Below, one piece after another: positions 12,784 to 23,876 of a stretch of 64,000 nt of DNA. The stretch lies in contig JAHREC010000009.1 in the NCBI GenBank assembly GCA_020081605.1, positions 4,402,001-4,466,000 of the forward strand, read 5' to 3'. A model generated the notes under the pieces. It saw only the letters and a program-made list of their open reading frames with translations, ran no database searches and was not told the origin of the DNA. Numbering within the stretch: position 1 is the stretch's first letter; every line of letters begins with the position of its first letter. A program made the position numbers and the translations under genes. This DNA comes from Albifimbria verrucaria (taxonomy: Eukaryota > Ascomycota > Sordariomycetes > Hypocreales > Stachybotryaceae).

Positions 12784-13805
12784 ATGGTCAGGCACTACAA
12801 CTTCGGTGTCGAGATCGAGGCGGTCGCTAAGCCGTACGGCGGTGGCGAAAGTTTCACCAACGTGGACTGGTACCGGCAACTCGCCCAGAAGCTACGCAAC
12901 CGTGGCATCGCAGCCGCCCATGACGACAACTCCAAGTACAGCAAGCATCCTGAATACTACGGCGGGAAGTGGTTCGTCACCCGTGATGGGTCGCTCAAGC
13001 GTCCCCGGCCTTTTGGTATGAATGATCGTCCCGCTGCATGGGAGGCTAAACAGGTTTTTCTTTTTCGTGAAGCTAACCCTTCCTTAGTGTGCATGGAGGT
13101 TGTCTCTCCCAGGCTCAACACCACGCAGCCCGTCACCCGCCTTCTCTCCGATTTCTGGGAGGCTATGCGCGTACATTTCAATCCGCAGAAGGACCTCTCC
13201 TGCGGCGGCCACGTTCACGTTACCCCGTCAGCCTCAACAACAAGTTCTCGTTCAAGTCGCTCAAGAAGATCGCCTTTGCGTGCATCGTCTACGAAGACTT
13301 CGTCTTGTCTATCCTACCACCACCCCGTCGCGAGAACCAGTATTGTATAATAAACAGCCGGAGTGCGGACTCGGGCGTGCGGGAGGCGCTGGCCTTTGGG
13401 AAGAGCACGGCCTCGCTTCAGCAGGTCGCGACGCAGATCAAAGCTTTGACAACCGAGACGGAACTGTACTTTTACATGCAGGGCAACCGCTACGTCCTTT
13501 GGAATTTTCAGAACATCTTCCCAAACCCGAGGACGGGGAGGTGCACCGGCACGGTCGAGTTCCGCGGAGGAAACCAGTTTCTTAGCACCCGTGGGACGCT
13601 GGCGTGGGTTGCATTCGTGCTCGGCTTCATCACCCTGGCGCTGCAGGAAGATCTCCTTCACAAGTTCTCCTCGTACGTGTCACCAGCAGATCCAAACTTT
13701 GTCACAAAACTTGAAGAATGGTGGAAGCGCATTCGCAAGGCCGCCAAGAAGTCAAAGATGGGCAGGCATGTTCCCGAGGAGTGGAAGAGGATGCAGACCA
13801 GGTAG
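12784..13805 (+). CDS. GS-like (COOH-NH2) amidoligase family enzyme
   Basis: About 316 residues from the ATG at 12784 in CCATGG context. The glutamine-synthetase-like amidoligase family is predicted to join a carboxylate to an amine using ATP. The family signature is complete: FGVEIEAV (E10, E12; metal/ATP site), WFVTRDGSL, CMEVVSPRL, SCGGHVHV, and near the end TGTVEFRGGNQF followed by a helical segment (AWVAFVLGFI). A 72 bp intron at 13016-13087 contains a GCTAAC branch site. One C appears to be missing in the CCCC run at 13223-13226: the reading frame moves there from ...HVHVTP to VSLNNKFSFKSL. The C-terminus is basic. Substrate unknown; the divergent GGCT-fold gene suggests a gamma-glutamyl or other amide product that is later hydrolysed or cyclised (inference). 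It converges with mccA. Confidence 0.87.
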
Positions 13806-14108
13806 TCGAGCACCTTTGTCCTTTTGCCATTTTCGAAACGACATTTTATGAGAGGGAGTATTCGTATTCATTCTTTGTAGCATCATTATCACGGACTTTT
13901 GGTCACATCATTTCTATTTCGGCGCTTAGGTTGGCTCAGGCATGGACGGCACTTCACAAGGGCCCTCGATCAACAGACACGCTTCCAGTAGCGTCACAGG
14001 TACAGGAAACACAGAGTTATGACTCAATGGATAATCTTGGGAATCAGGCTGTAAATACAGTTATGCTGGCGTTTTTATCTACATTCATCGTTACCAAAAG
14101 ACATCAAT
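13806..14108. other. convergent 3' intergenic region
   Basis: 303 bp between the stop codons of the amidoligase and mccA genes; 3' UTR sequence, nothing else seen. Confidence 0.5.
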
Positions 14109-16372
14109 TTATTCTTCCTTTGCTGCCTCCTCCTCGAAAACGACAAGCACCGTGCCCGCTTTGCAAATATCCTAGGAATTGTTAGATGTGACGATTAATT
14201 CAGCTAATGGTAGTGACTTACTCCTTCTTTGTGTGCGAGCTTCTTGACAACACCGTCCTGCGGTGATCGAATTACTGTCTCCATCTTCATTGATTCAATA
14301 CTTGACGTATGTTAGCACTCTGCATTCCTTCAGGTCTGGAAAATTGAAAATACTCACACAACTAGAGGTGTGCCCTTCTTAACTGTTTGTCCCTCCTCAA
14401 CCTCGTTCTTCAGAACCTTGCAAGGCATCGGCGCAACAACTGAAGCAGCCGCCTCCTTCAAGCCCAGTGCCTTCTCGTACCAGGCCGGCGGCAGGAGCGA
14501 CAAATCTGTCTTGATGCCGTGCTGGAAGATTGTGATCTTGGTGTCGTTGGCTTCGGGCTGCTGAACGATTGTGGAATCCAGCCTCTCAGCAGGGAAGTAA
14601 GACTGCAACCTCGTGACGGGGCCCTCGGCCTTTGGCTCTGCTACCACGTTGGCAAATACTTGAGGAGCCTGCTCACCCTTGCGGGAGACGGTGATGTCGT
14701 AAAGGTTGTGGCCCTTTGCACGACGCTTGCCTCGACGACTTCGCCCTCCTTATCGCTGTACCCATCAAGCACCTTGAAAGCCAGTTTTCGCTCGCTCGTT
14801 GCCTTGGCCTCGCCAAAGCCGAGAGTCAAGCCGTGAGGCTTGCTGTTCTGGAGTTGCTCACTAATAACACCCAGTGCAGCTTGGGCGAAGACCTCATCCT
14901 TGATGTGGCGGGGCTTGAACAGTTCATCCCTCCACTTGTCGATGAATCCAGTCTCAACGTCTCCCTCAAGGAACGCCTCGGTGTCACACACTCGTTTAAG
15001 GAACTCTACGTTGGTGCTGACACCAACAATCTCAAAGGCCCGCAGCGCTTGTTCCAGCTTTGCAATGGCCGTCTTGCGGGTTTCTCCACGGACAATCAGC
15101 TTTGCGATCATGCCATCGTAGGCCTCTGAGACGGTGCTTCCGGAGCCGAAACCCCAGTCCAGACGCACGTCTTCATCAGCACGAACGGATTCAGGCAGAA
15201 GGGCGTGAACCAGCTTGCCAGAATCGGGCATGAAACCCTTCTCGGGGTTTTCTGCGTAAATTCGGGCTTCGATGGCTGCGCCTCTCTCGTTCATCCTCTC
15301 CTCTACTTGGCTCTGAGTGAGGGGCAGAGCCTCGCCAGCCGCAACACGGAATTGCCACTCTACAAGGTCCAGTCCCGTCACCATTTCGGTGACCGGGTGC
15401 TCGACCTGCAGTCGCGTGTTCATTTCCATAAAGTAGAATTTGTTTGTATCCTTGTCAAGGATGAACTCGACAGTGCCTGCGCCGACGTAGCCGACCGCTG
15501 AGGCAGCCTTACGGGCCTTCTCCCAGAGGTCCTTCCTTGTAACATCGTCGAGATCTGGAGCTGGGGACTCCTCGAGAATTTTTGGTGACGACGCTGAACA
15601 CTGCAATCACGCTCGCCGAGGGCAAGGGTGTTACCGTACTTGTCGGCAAATACCTGGACCTCAACGTGTCGTGGGCGGACAATGTACTTCTCAACGAGCA
15701 TGACCTCGCCTCCCTCACCAAACGATGCCTTGGCTTCAGCGCGAGCGCTCTTCAATTGAGATGTGAACTCGTCCTCCGTCATGACGATTCTCATGCCCTT
15801 GCCACCTCCACCACGCACACTCTTCAGGAGGACGGGGAATGTGATCTCCTTGGCATACTTGAGCAGCTGCTCTTCGCCTTGTTCTGACCCATGGTATCCA
15901 GGGACGCAAGGCACATTTGCCTCTGTCATAATCTCCTTGCTTCGTGCCTTGTTGCCCATGTCGGCCATGGCAGTCGCGGGCGGGCCGACAAAGATGATGC
16001 CCTCCTCCTCACATCGCTCAGCAAATTTAGAGTTCTCAGACAGGAAGCCGTAGCCGGGGTGCAGGGCCTCAATGCCGTTCTTCTTGGCCAGGGCAATGAT
16101 CTTCTCGCCGTCGAGGTAGCCATTGGCGGGGCCGAGGCCTAGTGACTGAAATCCGGTCGAGGCGTGCCAGGAGCCAGCGTCGACGTCAGTATAAACGGTG
16201 GTGGCCTTGATGCCCATGCGCTCGGCCGTGCGGTTGACACGGATGGCAATCTCACCACGGTTGGCGATGAGGACTGACTTGATTGCGGGAGTCGTCTTGG
16301 GTGCAGACGAAGCCGCAGAGAGGAAGCGCCGGGGCGCCCTCAAGGGAGGCGGTTCGACCTGAGAGAACGCAT
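14109..16372 (-). CDS. mccA: 3-methylcrotonyl-CoA carboxylase, biotin-containing alpha subunit
   Basis: Mitochondrial enzyme of leucine breakdown: carboxylates biotin with ATP and bicarbonate, then 3-methylcrotonyl-CoA with the beta subunit. From the ATG at 16372 an Arg-rich targeting peptide (MRSLRSNRL) leads into SVLIANRGEIAIRV, the start of the biotin carboxylase domain. Next come HPGYGFLSEN, the Gly-rich ATP loop KSVRGGGGKGM, and MNTRLQVEHPVTE. The BT domain follows, then a C-terminal biotinyl domain with ESMKMET, whose central Lys is biotinylated. Two introns near the 3' end (14301-14357 and 14172-14221) flank the exon carrying that motif. Frames change one base at a time near 16350, 15580 and 14720, always consistent with a missing base. 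The biotinyl domain follows a BT domain without a carboxyltransferase domain, as in MCC alpha; propionyl- or acetyl-CoA carboxylase is unlikely. Confidence 0.93.
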
Positions 16373-16893
16373 GGCTATCGTGTGATATCTCAGAGGACGA
16401 TGAAGAAGACGACGTGCCTACAAAGACGCACGCCAGTATGAATGCCTCAGAGGATGATGGAATTTAGAAAGTAAAAGGGAGGATTCGGTCCACGAGAAGT
16501 CTGCAACAAACCCAGGTCGACACGGGAGCAATTGCTGTGGCCGCAGCTCAATGCCGACCGGTGGGAGCCGAGGGTAACCGTGGTGGTTCTGCCGTCATAC
16601 CGCAATTGACCCATCACGTGGTGGTTACAGACAGAGCCAGTGCCAGAGCCAGCCTAGCCAGCGCGGGGAAGAATTGCGGGAAGCCAGCCATACAGTACAG
16701 TAGGTACGTTGGAGCTGAGCTCGCTGAGCTCTGCCTGCCCGTCAATCTGTCTGACGTAAGCACCTGCCTTATCGGGGCCCAGGCCAGCCGTTATCTATCT
16801 CCAATCCAGGTCCGATTAAAGCTTCATTGCGTCAGGTATCAAGCACTCCATCATCCCATAGTGGGACATTCTCAACCAAGCAGATTGCCCGCC
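16373..16893. promoter_or_regulatory. divergent promoter region, mccA / FMN-binding protein
   Basis: 521 bp between two divergent start codons. No defined element recognised; short direct motifs (GAGCCAG, GTACAGTAGG) only. Confidence 0.4.
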
Positions 16894-17728
16894 ATGGACA
16901 AAATCCCTCTGAACTACGAAGCCTCGGAAGGTGATACGCACAAGCAGCTCACCCATACTCTTCCGCAAGAGGTGGTTCAATGTCTCGAGAACGCTCGCTT
17001 TGTATGCTCAACCCCTCCCCGCGCTTCACATGCGACTGTCTATCATCGGATCGGCGCCTCTTACTCCTCAGTGGCTAATCGGCTTTGCTTCTCCAATAGC
17101 TGCACCTTTCGACATGCTTGGATAATGTTCCCAATGTCTCGTTGATGAACTACACCTATCTCCCGTCGTCGCCGTACTCGACCACGCCGGTCATCGTCAT
17201 GACCACCAATCCTGCCTCGCGCAAGACGACCAACATCATCGCGAACCCCAATGTGTCTATCCTCGTGCACGACTGTCAGTTAACCAACGTATTCACTGCT
17301 CTGCCGGTAAACTAACTTACCCCAGGGGTCTCGCACCGCCCACCCACCCAAGGCCGGCGTCCATCCGGCGGCTCCCCGGACCCGAACACCGCTCGAGCCT
17401 GGCCTCCCTCCTGCTCAACCTCAACTCGTCTGCTATGTCCAGTATTAGTGCCACCATAGGAGGTTCCGCTCGACTGGCCCCGACCGGCTCGGAGGAGGAG
17501 AAATACTACGTAGACCAGCACCTTGAGAACAACACATTTGAGGAAAACCAAGTCTTCCAGCAAGGAGCGACCGCCGGTGATGAGGAGCGCGCTGCCCATT
17601 TCGTAGCTGGCGAGGCAGTCCGGGTCATTATCGTGGATATCAAGGACGTACGTATCAGCGATTGGAAGGGCACGGTGAGGGATTGGGCGCTCGTCCCGGA
17701 ATCCAACCTGGTCAATGGCACCAGGTAG
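16894..17728 (+). CDS. pyridoxamine 5'-phosphate oxidase-like FMN-binding split-barrel protein
   Basis: About 228 residues from the ATG at 16894 (MDKIPLNYEASEG). Three exons: 16894-17001, 17100-17274 and 17326-17728. Recognisable segments are LPQEVVQCLENARF, then LHLSTCL..VSLMNYTYLP, VIVMTTNPASRKTTNIIANPNVSILVHDWVSHRPP, and the C-terminal VRDWALVPESN. This order matches the fungal family that includes yeast YLR456W and YPR172W, whose enzymatic role is not established. One C is missing in the CCCC run at 17374-17377 (..GGS to PGPEHRSSLASLL). The insertion with LLLNLNSSAMSSISATIGG and an acidic stretch is typical of the filamentous-fungal members. Transcribed divergently from mccA; no functional tie is evident. 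Confidence 0.85.
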
Positions 17729-18099
17729 CACTGAATCGACGGTCACATCTGTCACACTAGCTGTTTGCTGCACATGCAATGTCGCAACATCGAACAAAGC
17801 ATAATTACTCACGCCGGACGATGATTCCACTTCCACGTATTTCTGGTAGTATACAACATAGCTTAAAAGTTAATCACTCGACTCCGGTAACTCCTGCTTG
17901 CAGAAATAACAGAACCATTGAATAACCGTGTAAATACCTTCACCCGGGGCTTCAACTAGTCACCAGTCGCGTGTGCTTTTGCCCTTCCTTCTAAACCTAA
18001 CTTTCCCATAAGAGATTGCGGCCGGGAGCCTGCATCCGGAACCACCATGGACAAAGGAAAAGGAAAGTAAACAATGCCCTAAAAGGCTTACACACTAGA
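17729..18099. other. convergent 3' intergenic region
   Basis: 371 bp between the FMN-protein and transporter stop codons. No coding or RNA feature recognised. Confidence 0.45.
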
Positions 18100-19932
18100 T
18101 CATCTAGCCCATTCAACAGTCTCAAGGGCCATCATGACTAGGATCAGAGTAGAAGGAAGAATCCTAGAGCGCCGTGTTAGTGGGTCCATACAAGTCAGGA
18201 GGCGTGGGAAATATCGACTTACCAGATAACGTAACTTTGAAACAGGATTCGCCCCATTGTCTTCTCAAATACGTTGTTGATCTGACAAATCTGCGCCAAC
18301 TGAAGGGCACTAGGGGCGCCCGTGAGCAAAAAGCAGACTATAACGAAGATGGGGTCATCAAGGATGCTGACGGGGACGTATTTAGCAACAAGAGCCAGGA
18401 TGGGGGCCATGATGCAAGTCGGCAGGACCATCCTGCTAATGAGCGACGCAATCAAAAGCTTGGTTCCCATCTGTTCTTCTTCCACATCAATGTTTTCCTC
18501 CCGTGCCATGGTGTTGCGGGCCAAGTTGGCGCCGAGCACTACCAGGATCAACGGGACAGCGACGCCTCCGCTAGAAGCAACAGCGCTGGTGACACTGTTC
18601 TTAACGAAGGAACCTTCTTCGAAGAAGAGTTGCTGGAGAGCAGGAATTGAGGCAACCAGGACAGCAATAAGCATGGCCCAGAGTGGCGGGTTCATGAACT
18701 CCCAGATAAAGTTGTTGAACTTGGCACCAGCAGTCTTCAACCCAGATAGTATCACCTGAATGGGCTTTGGAAGTTGCTGGTAAAAGTCTGACATGGCTTG
18801 AGCTGTCTTGGCCTTGGAAGCAGCAATCTTGTTCGCGATTGATCGTTTAGTACGCTTCCAAGATCCCTCCTCAACATCCGGTTCTTCCTCGCTACGGATT
18901 CTCGGGAATGACATGATATCGGAGTTGTTGCCAATGAGCGAAGGGTTATTCCCGGCAAGAGGGGTTGGCACCTTGCCAAGCTGCTTCTTGGGGAGCATAT
19001 GGTCATCCTCGTTCGCCATGTCGACAAGAGATGCCCGCGATGTGCCAGCGACGGGAGTCCGGCCAGCAGGCACGTAAGCCTCGGAGTCGTCAGTGTGGTC
19101 ATCAAAATCGTCCTCGGTGTCTCCATCCAGGCCTTCGATGAGCAGCTGAGTTTCATTTTCTTCGTGGTCCTGATAACGCTGCTGACCTTCCTCGGCAATA
19201 TGTTCCTGATATTCAGGATACTTGTCCTTGGGGGCCAACAATACGTGGTAACCCCAACTCCAGCGGACGAGCTGACCTAGCTGCTGAAAGATGAGCAGGT
19301 AGAGGATACCTCGGGCGGCGACTTCATCGTCATTGTCACCGGGGATCTTGTCCCAGTGCAGTCCCTTTAGAGTCTGTGACAGGGAAATAACGAGCGAGAT
19401 GGGGAGCGAGTTGGAGTTTCCGAAAACACCCATAGCAGTGACGAAGTTGGAGGCGCGTTTGTTAAATCGGAAGGCCTTGGCAACAACCCTGGAGACGAGC
19501 CATGACACAATAGTTTGCACAACGAAGATGGCGGGTATGATGGCGAGATCGGACAGCTTCTCAGCGCTGAGCTGAGATGCGAGCTTAGTGAAGACTAGAA
19601 TCAGGGGTCAGCAAGTGCGGGATAGAAAGGATGGCGTCATCGTCGCGCGAATAAGACGTACTCAGGCATGGGGTGAAGAGCATAACATTGAGGTTGGCGA
19701 GGAACTTCTGCTTGTCGGCATCGAAATGTCCCAGGCGCGCAACGATGTAGCCAGGCAAGCTGACGCAGACGACCTCGAGGACGGCCTCGAAGACAAGGAG
19801 GACGAGGTGTCCTAGGTCAGGGTGGGATTCATGGGTGTTCTGGAACACCCTCATAGGAGTGTCATAGGCATTTTGAGCGAGATTTGCCAGTCTGTACGAC
19901 CTGGGCGACGGGAAAGCGCTCTGCGAATCCAT
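18100..19932 (-). CDS. auxin efflux carrier (AEC) family membrane transporter
   Basis: A 568-residue integral membrane protein encoded by exons 19932-19662, 19594-18223 and 18163-18100; the frame is clean throughout. The N-terminal half has hydrophobic segments (LVLLVFEAVLEVVCVSLPGY; LAIIPAIFVVQTIVSWLVS) and the AEC signature FNKRASNFVTAMGVFGNSNSLPISLV. A long acidic cytosolic loop follows (about residues 220-370, rich in D/E and S), then a second helical bundle (WAMLIAVLVASIPALQQLFF; GGVAVPLILVVLGANLAR; FVIVCFLLTGAPSALQLAQI). The fungal members include yeast Ecm3 and relatives, placed in the ER or plasma membrane; the substrate is unknown in fungi. The 3' splice to the last 21 codons (ILPSTLILVMMAL) completes the final helix. 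Confidence 0.9.
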
Positions 19933-22900
19933 CAAAAGGCGGGATGGTGAATGTCGACGACTGAGCGGCGAAAGAGCGAAGGTTGGAGCGATCCGTCGCA
20001 AGCTGGAGGAATCTTTATTAAGGTTGTTAGCGGATGGGCTCGCTGTCGCAACCGCAGGGGGCGTGGCGTGGGCAAGGCAACCAGCCAACTGGAGCCCAAG
20101 CCGCCCAAGGGAAAGGGGTGGAGGGTGCTACACTCTTTACCGTACCTCTTCTGGTTGCTGTCAGCTTACCTCTCTGTACCTTGAATTGCAGCCACCGTTG
20201 AGTGTGGGTGACAACGGTCTAGAACACGTACAACGGAAGATGCTAAGTGAAGATGTGAAAGAAAAGAAGGGAAAGCTCTGGAATAGATTCTACAGACGAA
20301 ATTCATCACATCTCTTTTAGGCGACACAATTGCCCAAACTGCCGACATGTTTCGCTACTTGTGACCAGGCTCAATGCCGTCCCTGCGTTACAGCGTCGGT
20401 GCCAGTGACGTTTTGCTGGCTCCCTCCCGGTGAGCGGCCAGGGGTGCAACCGCACCGATAAGCTCCATGCCGCTGGACCTTGGCACACTTTCTCGACTCT
20501 TCCCGACCCAGCCTGGGTAGGGTACGGAGAGTTACTGCAAGGCACGCTGAAACCTCACCCAGAGTAGCGGAACTGCTACCTCTCCGGGCCCTGTCCAGGC
20601 TGGGCCTATGCCGCACTGGGCAATCAGGAATCAGGTGTGCGTGGTCCGAGGCCAATCACAGCGCCCAGCCAGCGCATGCACTCAGATTTATGGACCCGAT
20701 AGCGTTGGGCTGTGGCTGTGGTGCAGCAGAAGGCGTCATGGCACTGACGCGCTGCAGCGAACAAGACAGACCGGGCTGGTCTTGGCCCCTTGGCCCCTAC
20801 TATGCCCATGCCAGGTGCCTTCGCCATAACGTTAGTGCTATGCGCACTAGTGCCTACACCTACAGAGAGCTACGGGCAAGTTGCTCGTTGCGCCTCACAA
20901 AAGGGCGGCTGAGTTTAGAACCTATTCTATCTCTACCTACCACCTACTTTGGATAACGTGTCGCTGGTTTGTCCGGTTGAGCTCTCAAACAATGTCTCTC
21001 ACACCGCCCATATTCCATGTTCCAAACCGTGCAACTCTGGATCAAACTCGGTGTTTCGTCAGGCTTCCGCGCCGGGCCAGGCAGACTGCACGATGAGCGA
21101 ATTCAGTGTCATTCGGTCGGCACTGAATTAAGCTCCAATGTCTTGAGTCACGCAAGACGCCGGCTGGTCGACGAATCAGGCTACGCCACACGTCGCATCG
21201 CTACCACCACGATAAGTACGGGCATAGAAGATGCTACTGCACTCAGCCAGAGACTACAGTCGCCTCGCTACGCAAGCCTGCCCCAGCCACCCAGCCCCAA
21301 GCCACTACTACCTCGCACCCTGATCGCCAGCACCACTGGGGTCTGGTCTGGCCCCGTCTGGATGACTTATCGTCATTTGAGGCAATCTGTGCACCACCGA
21401 TGCTTAATGCGTGTGACTACAATAGGCTCTTGGTGATGTAAACAATCTGTCAATCTAATAAGGATGACGGCTCGTGGGACAGACATATCTTGACTCTTCG
21501 AGACGTGTCGGTATGCAGACGACAGAAAGGCCGGAACAGAAGCTCCGATTCTTATGTGGTCGACAAACGGGAAAATGGCACAAAATGCTCGTAGGAACCG
21601 CTCAATCAACAGCCTGCCGGAATCCCAATTTTCCCTAAGTGGCCAACTTGAATTTGGCAAAATTCCCATTCATTTAAGTCGGTATATCAGTAGATTGTCT
21701 GGTAATAAATGGCCATGTGGGAAGCCCCACTTTGCATCCGCTCCTCTCATACCTGGTACACCGGTTCTGGATCATGAATTCTCAGCAGGCTCATCCCAAG
21801 ATTACCACGGCCTGCCCCATCCTGTAATAAATGACGTTGTGGATAACTTGAAGAATTGACAGACCGAGTCACCATCGTGCGTGCTAACCATCGTCGATGA
21901 TATCAATAGTCCACGTACCGCATACGTGTTGGAGATATTGTGCAACCCACACACGGCGGCAATCATTAACTCTATGCTTCATAGATGCTCAAACGTAGTG
22001 CAGATCATGAAGGGGTTTCGAGTCACCCGACTGTCCAAGTGGACATTGGAATCTAAATGCCCAGGACCAGCATAGGCCACGCTGGTGGCCTGACATCAAC
22101 GCAGACAGTATACCGCACAGCACCAAGCGTAGATAGGGCAAGGCCGTTGTAGAATAATAACGTCATACATTTCAGCTTTTGTCCCCAGGGACGACAGGCT
22201 CCACGGGACAGCGCAAGGGGACCTAGGACAGGCCTAAAATAGGTAGGTAACCAACCGTGGTCAAGTCGGTACCATGAGCCGATACCAGACTGGCTGACTG
22301 GCAGAGGGAGGCCTCTTAACATGAGCCTTGTTCAGCATAGGTAGGATGGGAGAGGGTAGGCTAGGATAGGTCTCAGGCTCGGAGAGAGCATTGCAGTAGG
22401 TATGCTGTCCTGTAAGCGCTTCGCGAGGTGCACAGCAGCATGCGCGTGTGGAATGAACAGACAAGGTGGATCAGGCTACAAACCCTGTGTTTATCTCTCA
22501 ACGTCACTCGTTTCACATCAGCAACCCCAGCTGCGACCGTTCACGTCAAGATGAGATGGGGTGGATGGATCCTGCGTAATAGTGGACGTTGTATAATGTC
22601 GAATCCCTGCTCCAAACCGCTCTACTCCCACCACCACATACGTAATCATGCCTACCAAGGGCCAGGTACAGGACGGTAGGTGTCTGTGGGCTCAGGCAGG
22701 TTAAGGCGGTACTGGCGAAGACGGCACAGCTCCGGCTCCAGGACCAGTACCCCTTAGCGATTCCGCCCCCAAAGGTCGGCTCGCTGCCCCTCATTGATTT
22801 CATCTTCCCCGTCATGATTTGCCCCGCAGCAGACACATGCATTTGCCTGGGTCAAAGTACTGCAACGTCGCTGTCAGGTAGTTCTGGAGTACGAGAGGAA

Positions 22901-23876
22901 AAACCAGGGCACAGTTTGGCAAAGGAGATTGCATCCCGTTCCCTGATCTGGGCTTGCCCTGGCAGCGAATCCCTCCGAAGCTTAGCAGCCACGCCGATAT
23001 ACCCTCGCTTCGAGCCAAGTATACCGAGGATTCAGGGACGAGCTACAAATGCCAGCCAGGCAATCTTCACATGCCACAAAGTACCTTCAAGGCGAGCTGC
23101 GGTACCTCGACCGGCCTATCCAAGTAGCTTCCCAGATTTTTTAGTTTTTTCCTCCCCATCATCAGACGCCTCACCTTATCTTCGGTCGGTCGTAGGTACC
23201 TCTGGGACCATATTACATGACATAGTACTTCCTTGCTGGGGCATCCACACCCCTCACTCACCTCAGGTTATTCATCCCAAGCATCTGCTCTTGTATCTGT
23301 GAGTGATATGACCTCTTGTTGATTTGCAAATGGCCGTCAACTCTTGATTCATCTAACACGTTGGCTTCTTTCTCCACAAATACAGCACCGTACAGTCCCA
23401 CGCTACGCACGCACTTTGACTAGACAGCCCACGCGCAGGCTGGGTACAAGAATACAGCGCACGGCAACGCACGCTGGCAGACCATTCTAGAACCTGCCTA
23501 CCTGCCTGTCCACCTACCTACCTACCTGAGCTACGGTACAGAGAGACCATCCGTCCATCCCATTTAGACGGCCTAACTCTCTTAGTCTCTCGCAAAACCA
23601 AAACCCGATCCCCTCGTCCTCAGCAAGCGTAGGGCATCGACGAGATCGTATCTGGAACACCATTTTGCAGGTGCCTGCAGCCGATCCGCCAGAATTCCCA
23701 CTCCACGATCCACGATCCCCGACTCCCCGACTCCCGACTCTCATACTTGCCTCCGCTTTCACATGGTAGTTGGCTGCCCAGGATAAGGATTCCACCCAGA
23801 GAGCAGTCTCCTGCTCCTTGACGGCTTCTCCGCTGCGCCATACTCCCACCCCCGCGACGTCCGCCGCCGTGCAGCC
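19933..23876. other. 3.9 kb gene-poor region upstream of the MAPKK gene
   Basis: No open stretch here has an ATG start, a splice pattern and recognisable protein sequence together. The longest frames (about 20480-20956 and 22814-23302, near 160 codons) are Cys/Arg/Ser-rich and look like chance frames. The last 500 bp is pyrimidine-rich with a TACC microsatellite and probably serves as promoter and long 5' leader of the MAPKK gene. Confidence 0.5.
23513..23528. repeat. (CCTA)n microsatellite
   Basis: Four CCTA/CCTG-like units in tandem, with related CCTGCC/CCACC units just before. Similar CCTACC and TAGG strings recur near 28510 and 28550. Confidence 0.8.

Noticed and set aside
20480..20956. 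158-codon plus-strand frame in the gap upstream of the MAPKK
   Set aside because: Composition is Cys/Arg/Ser-rich as in random GC-balanced DNA; no motif or splice-supported extension.
22814..23302. 162-codon plus-strand frame
   Set aside because: No recognisable domain and atypical composition; it lies in presumed promoter sequence.
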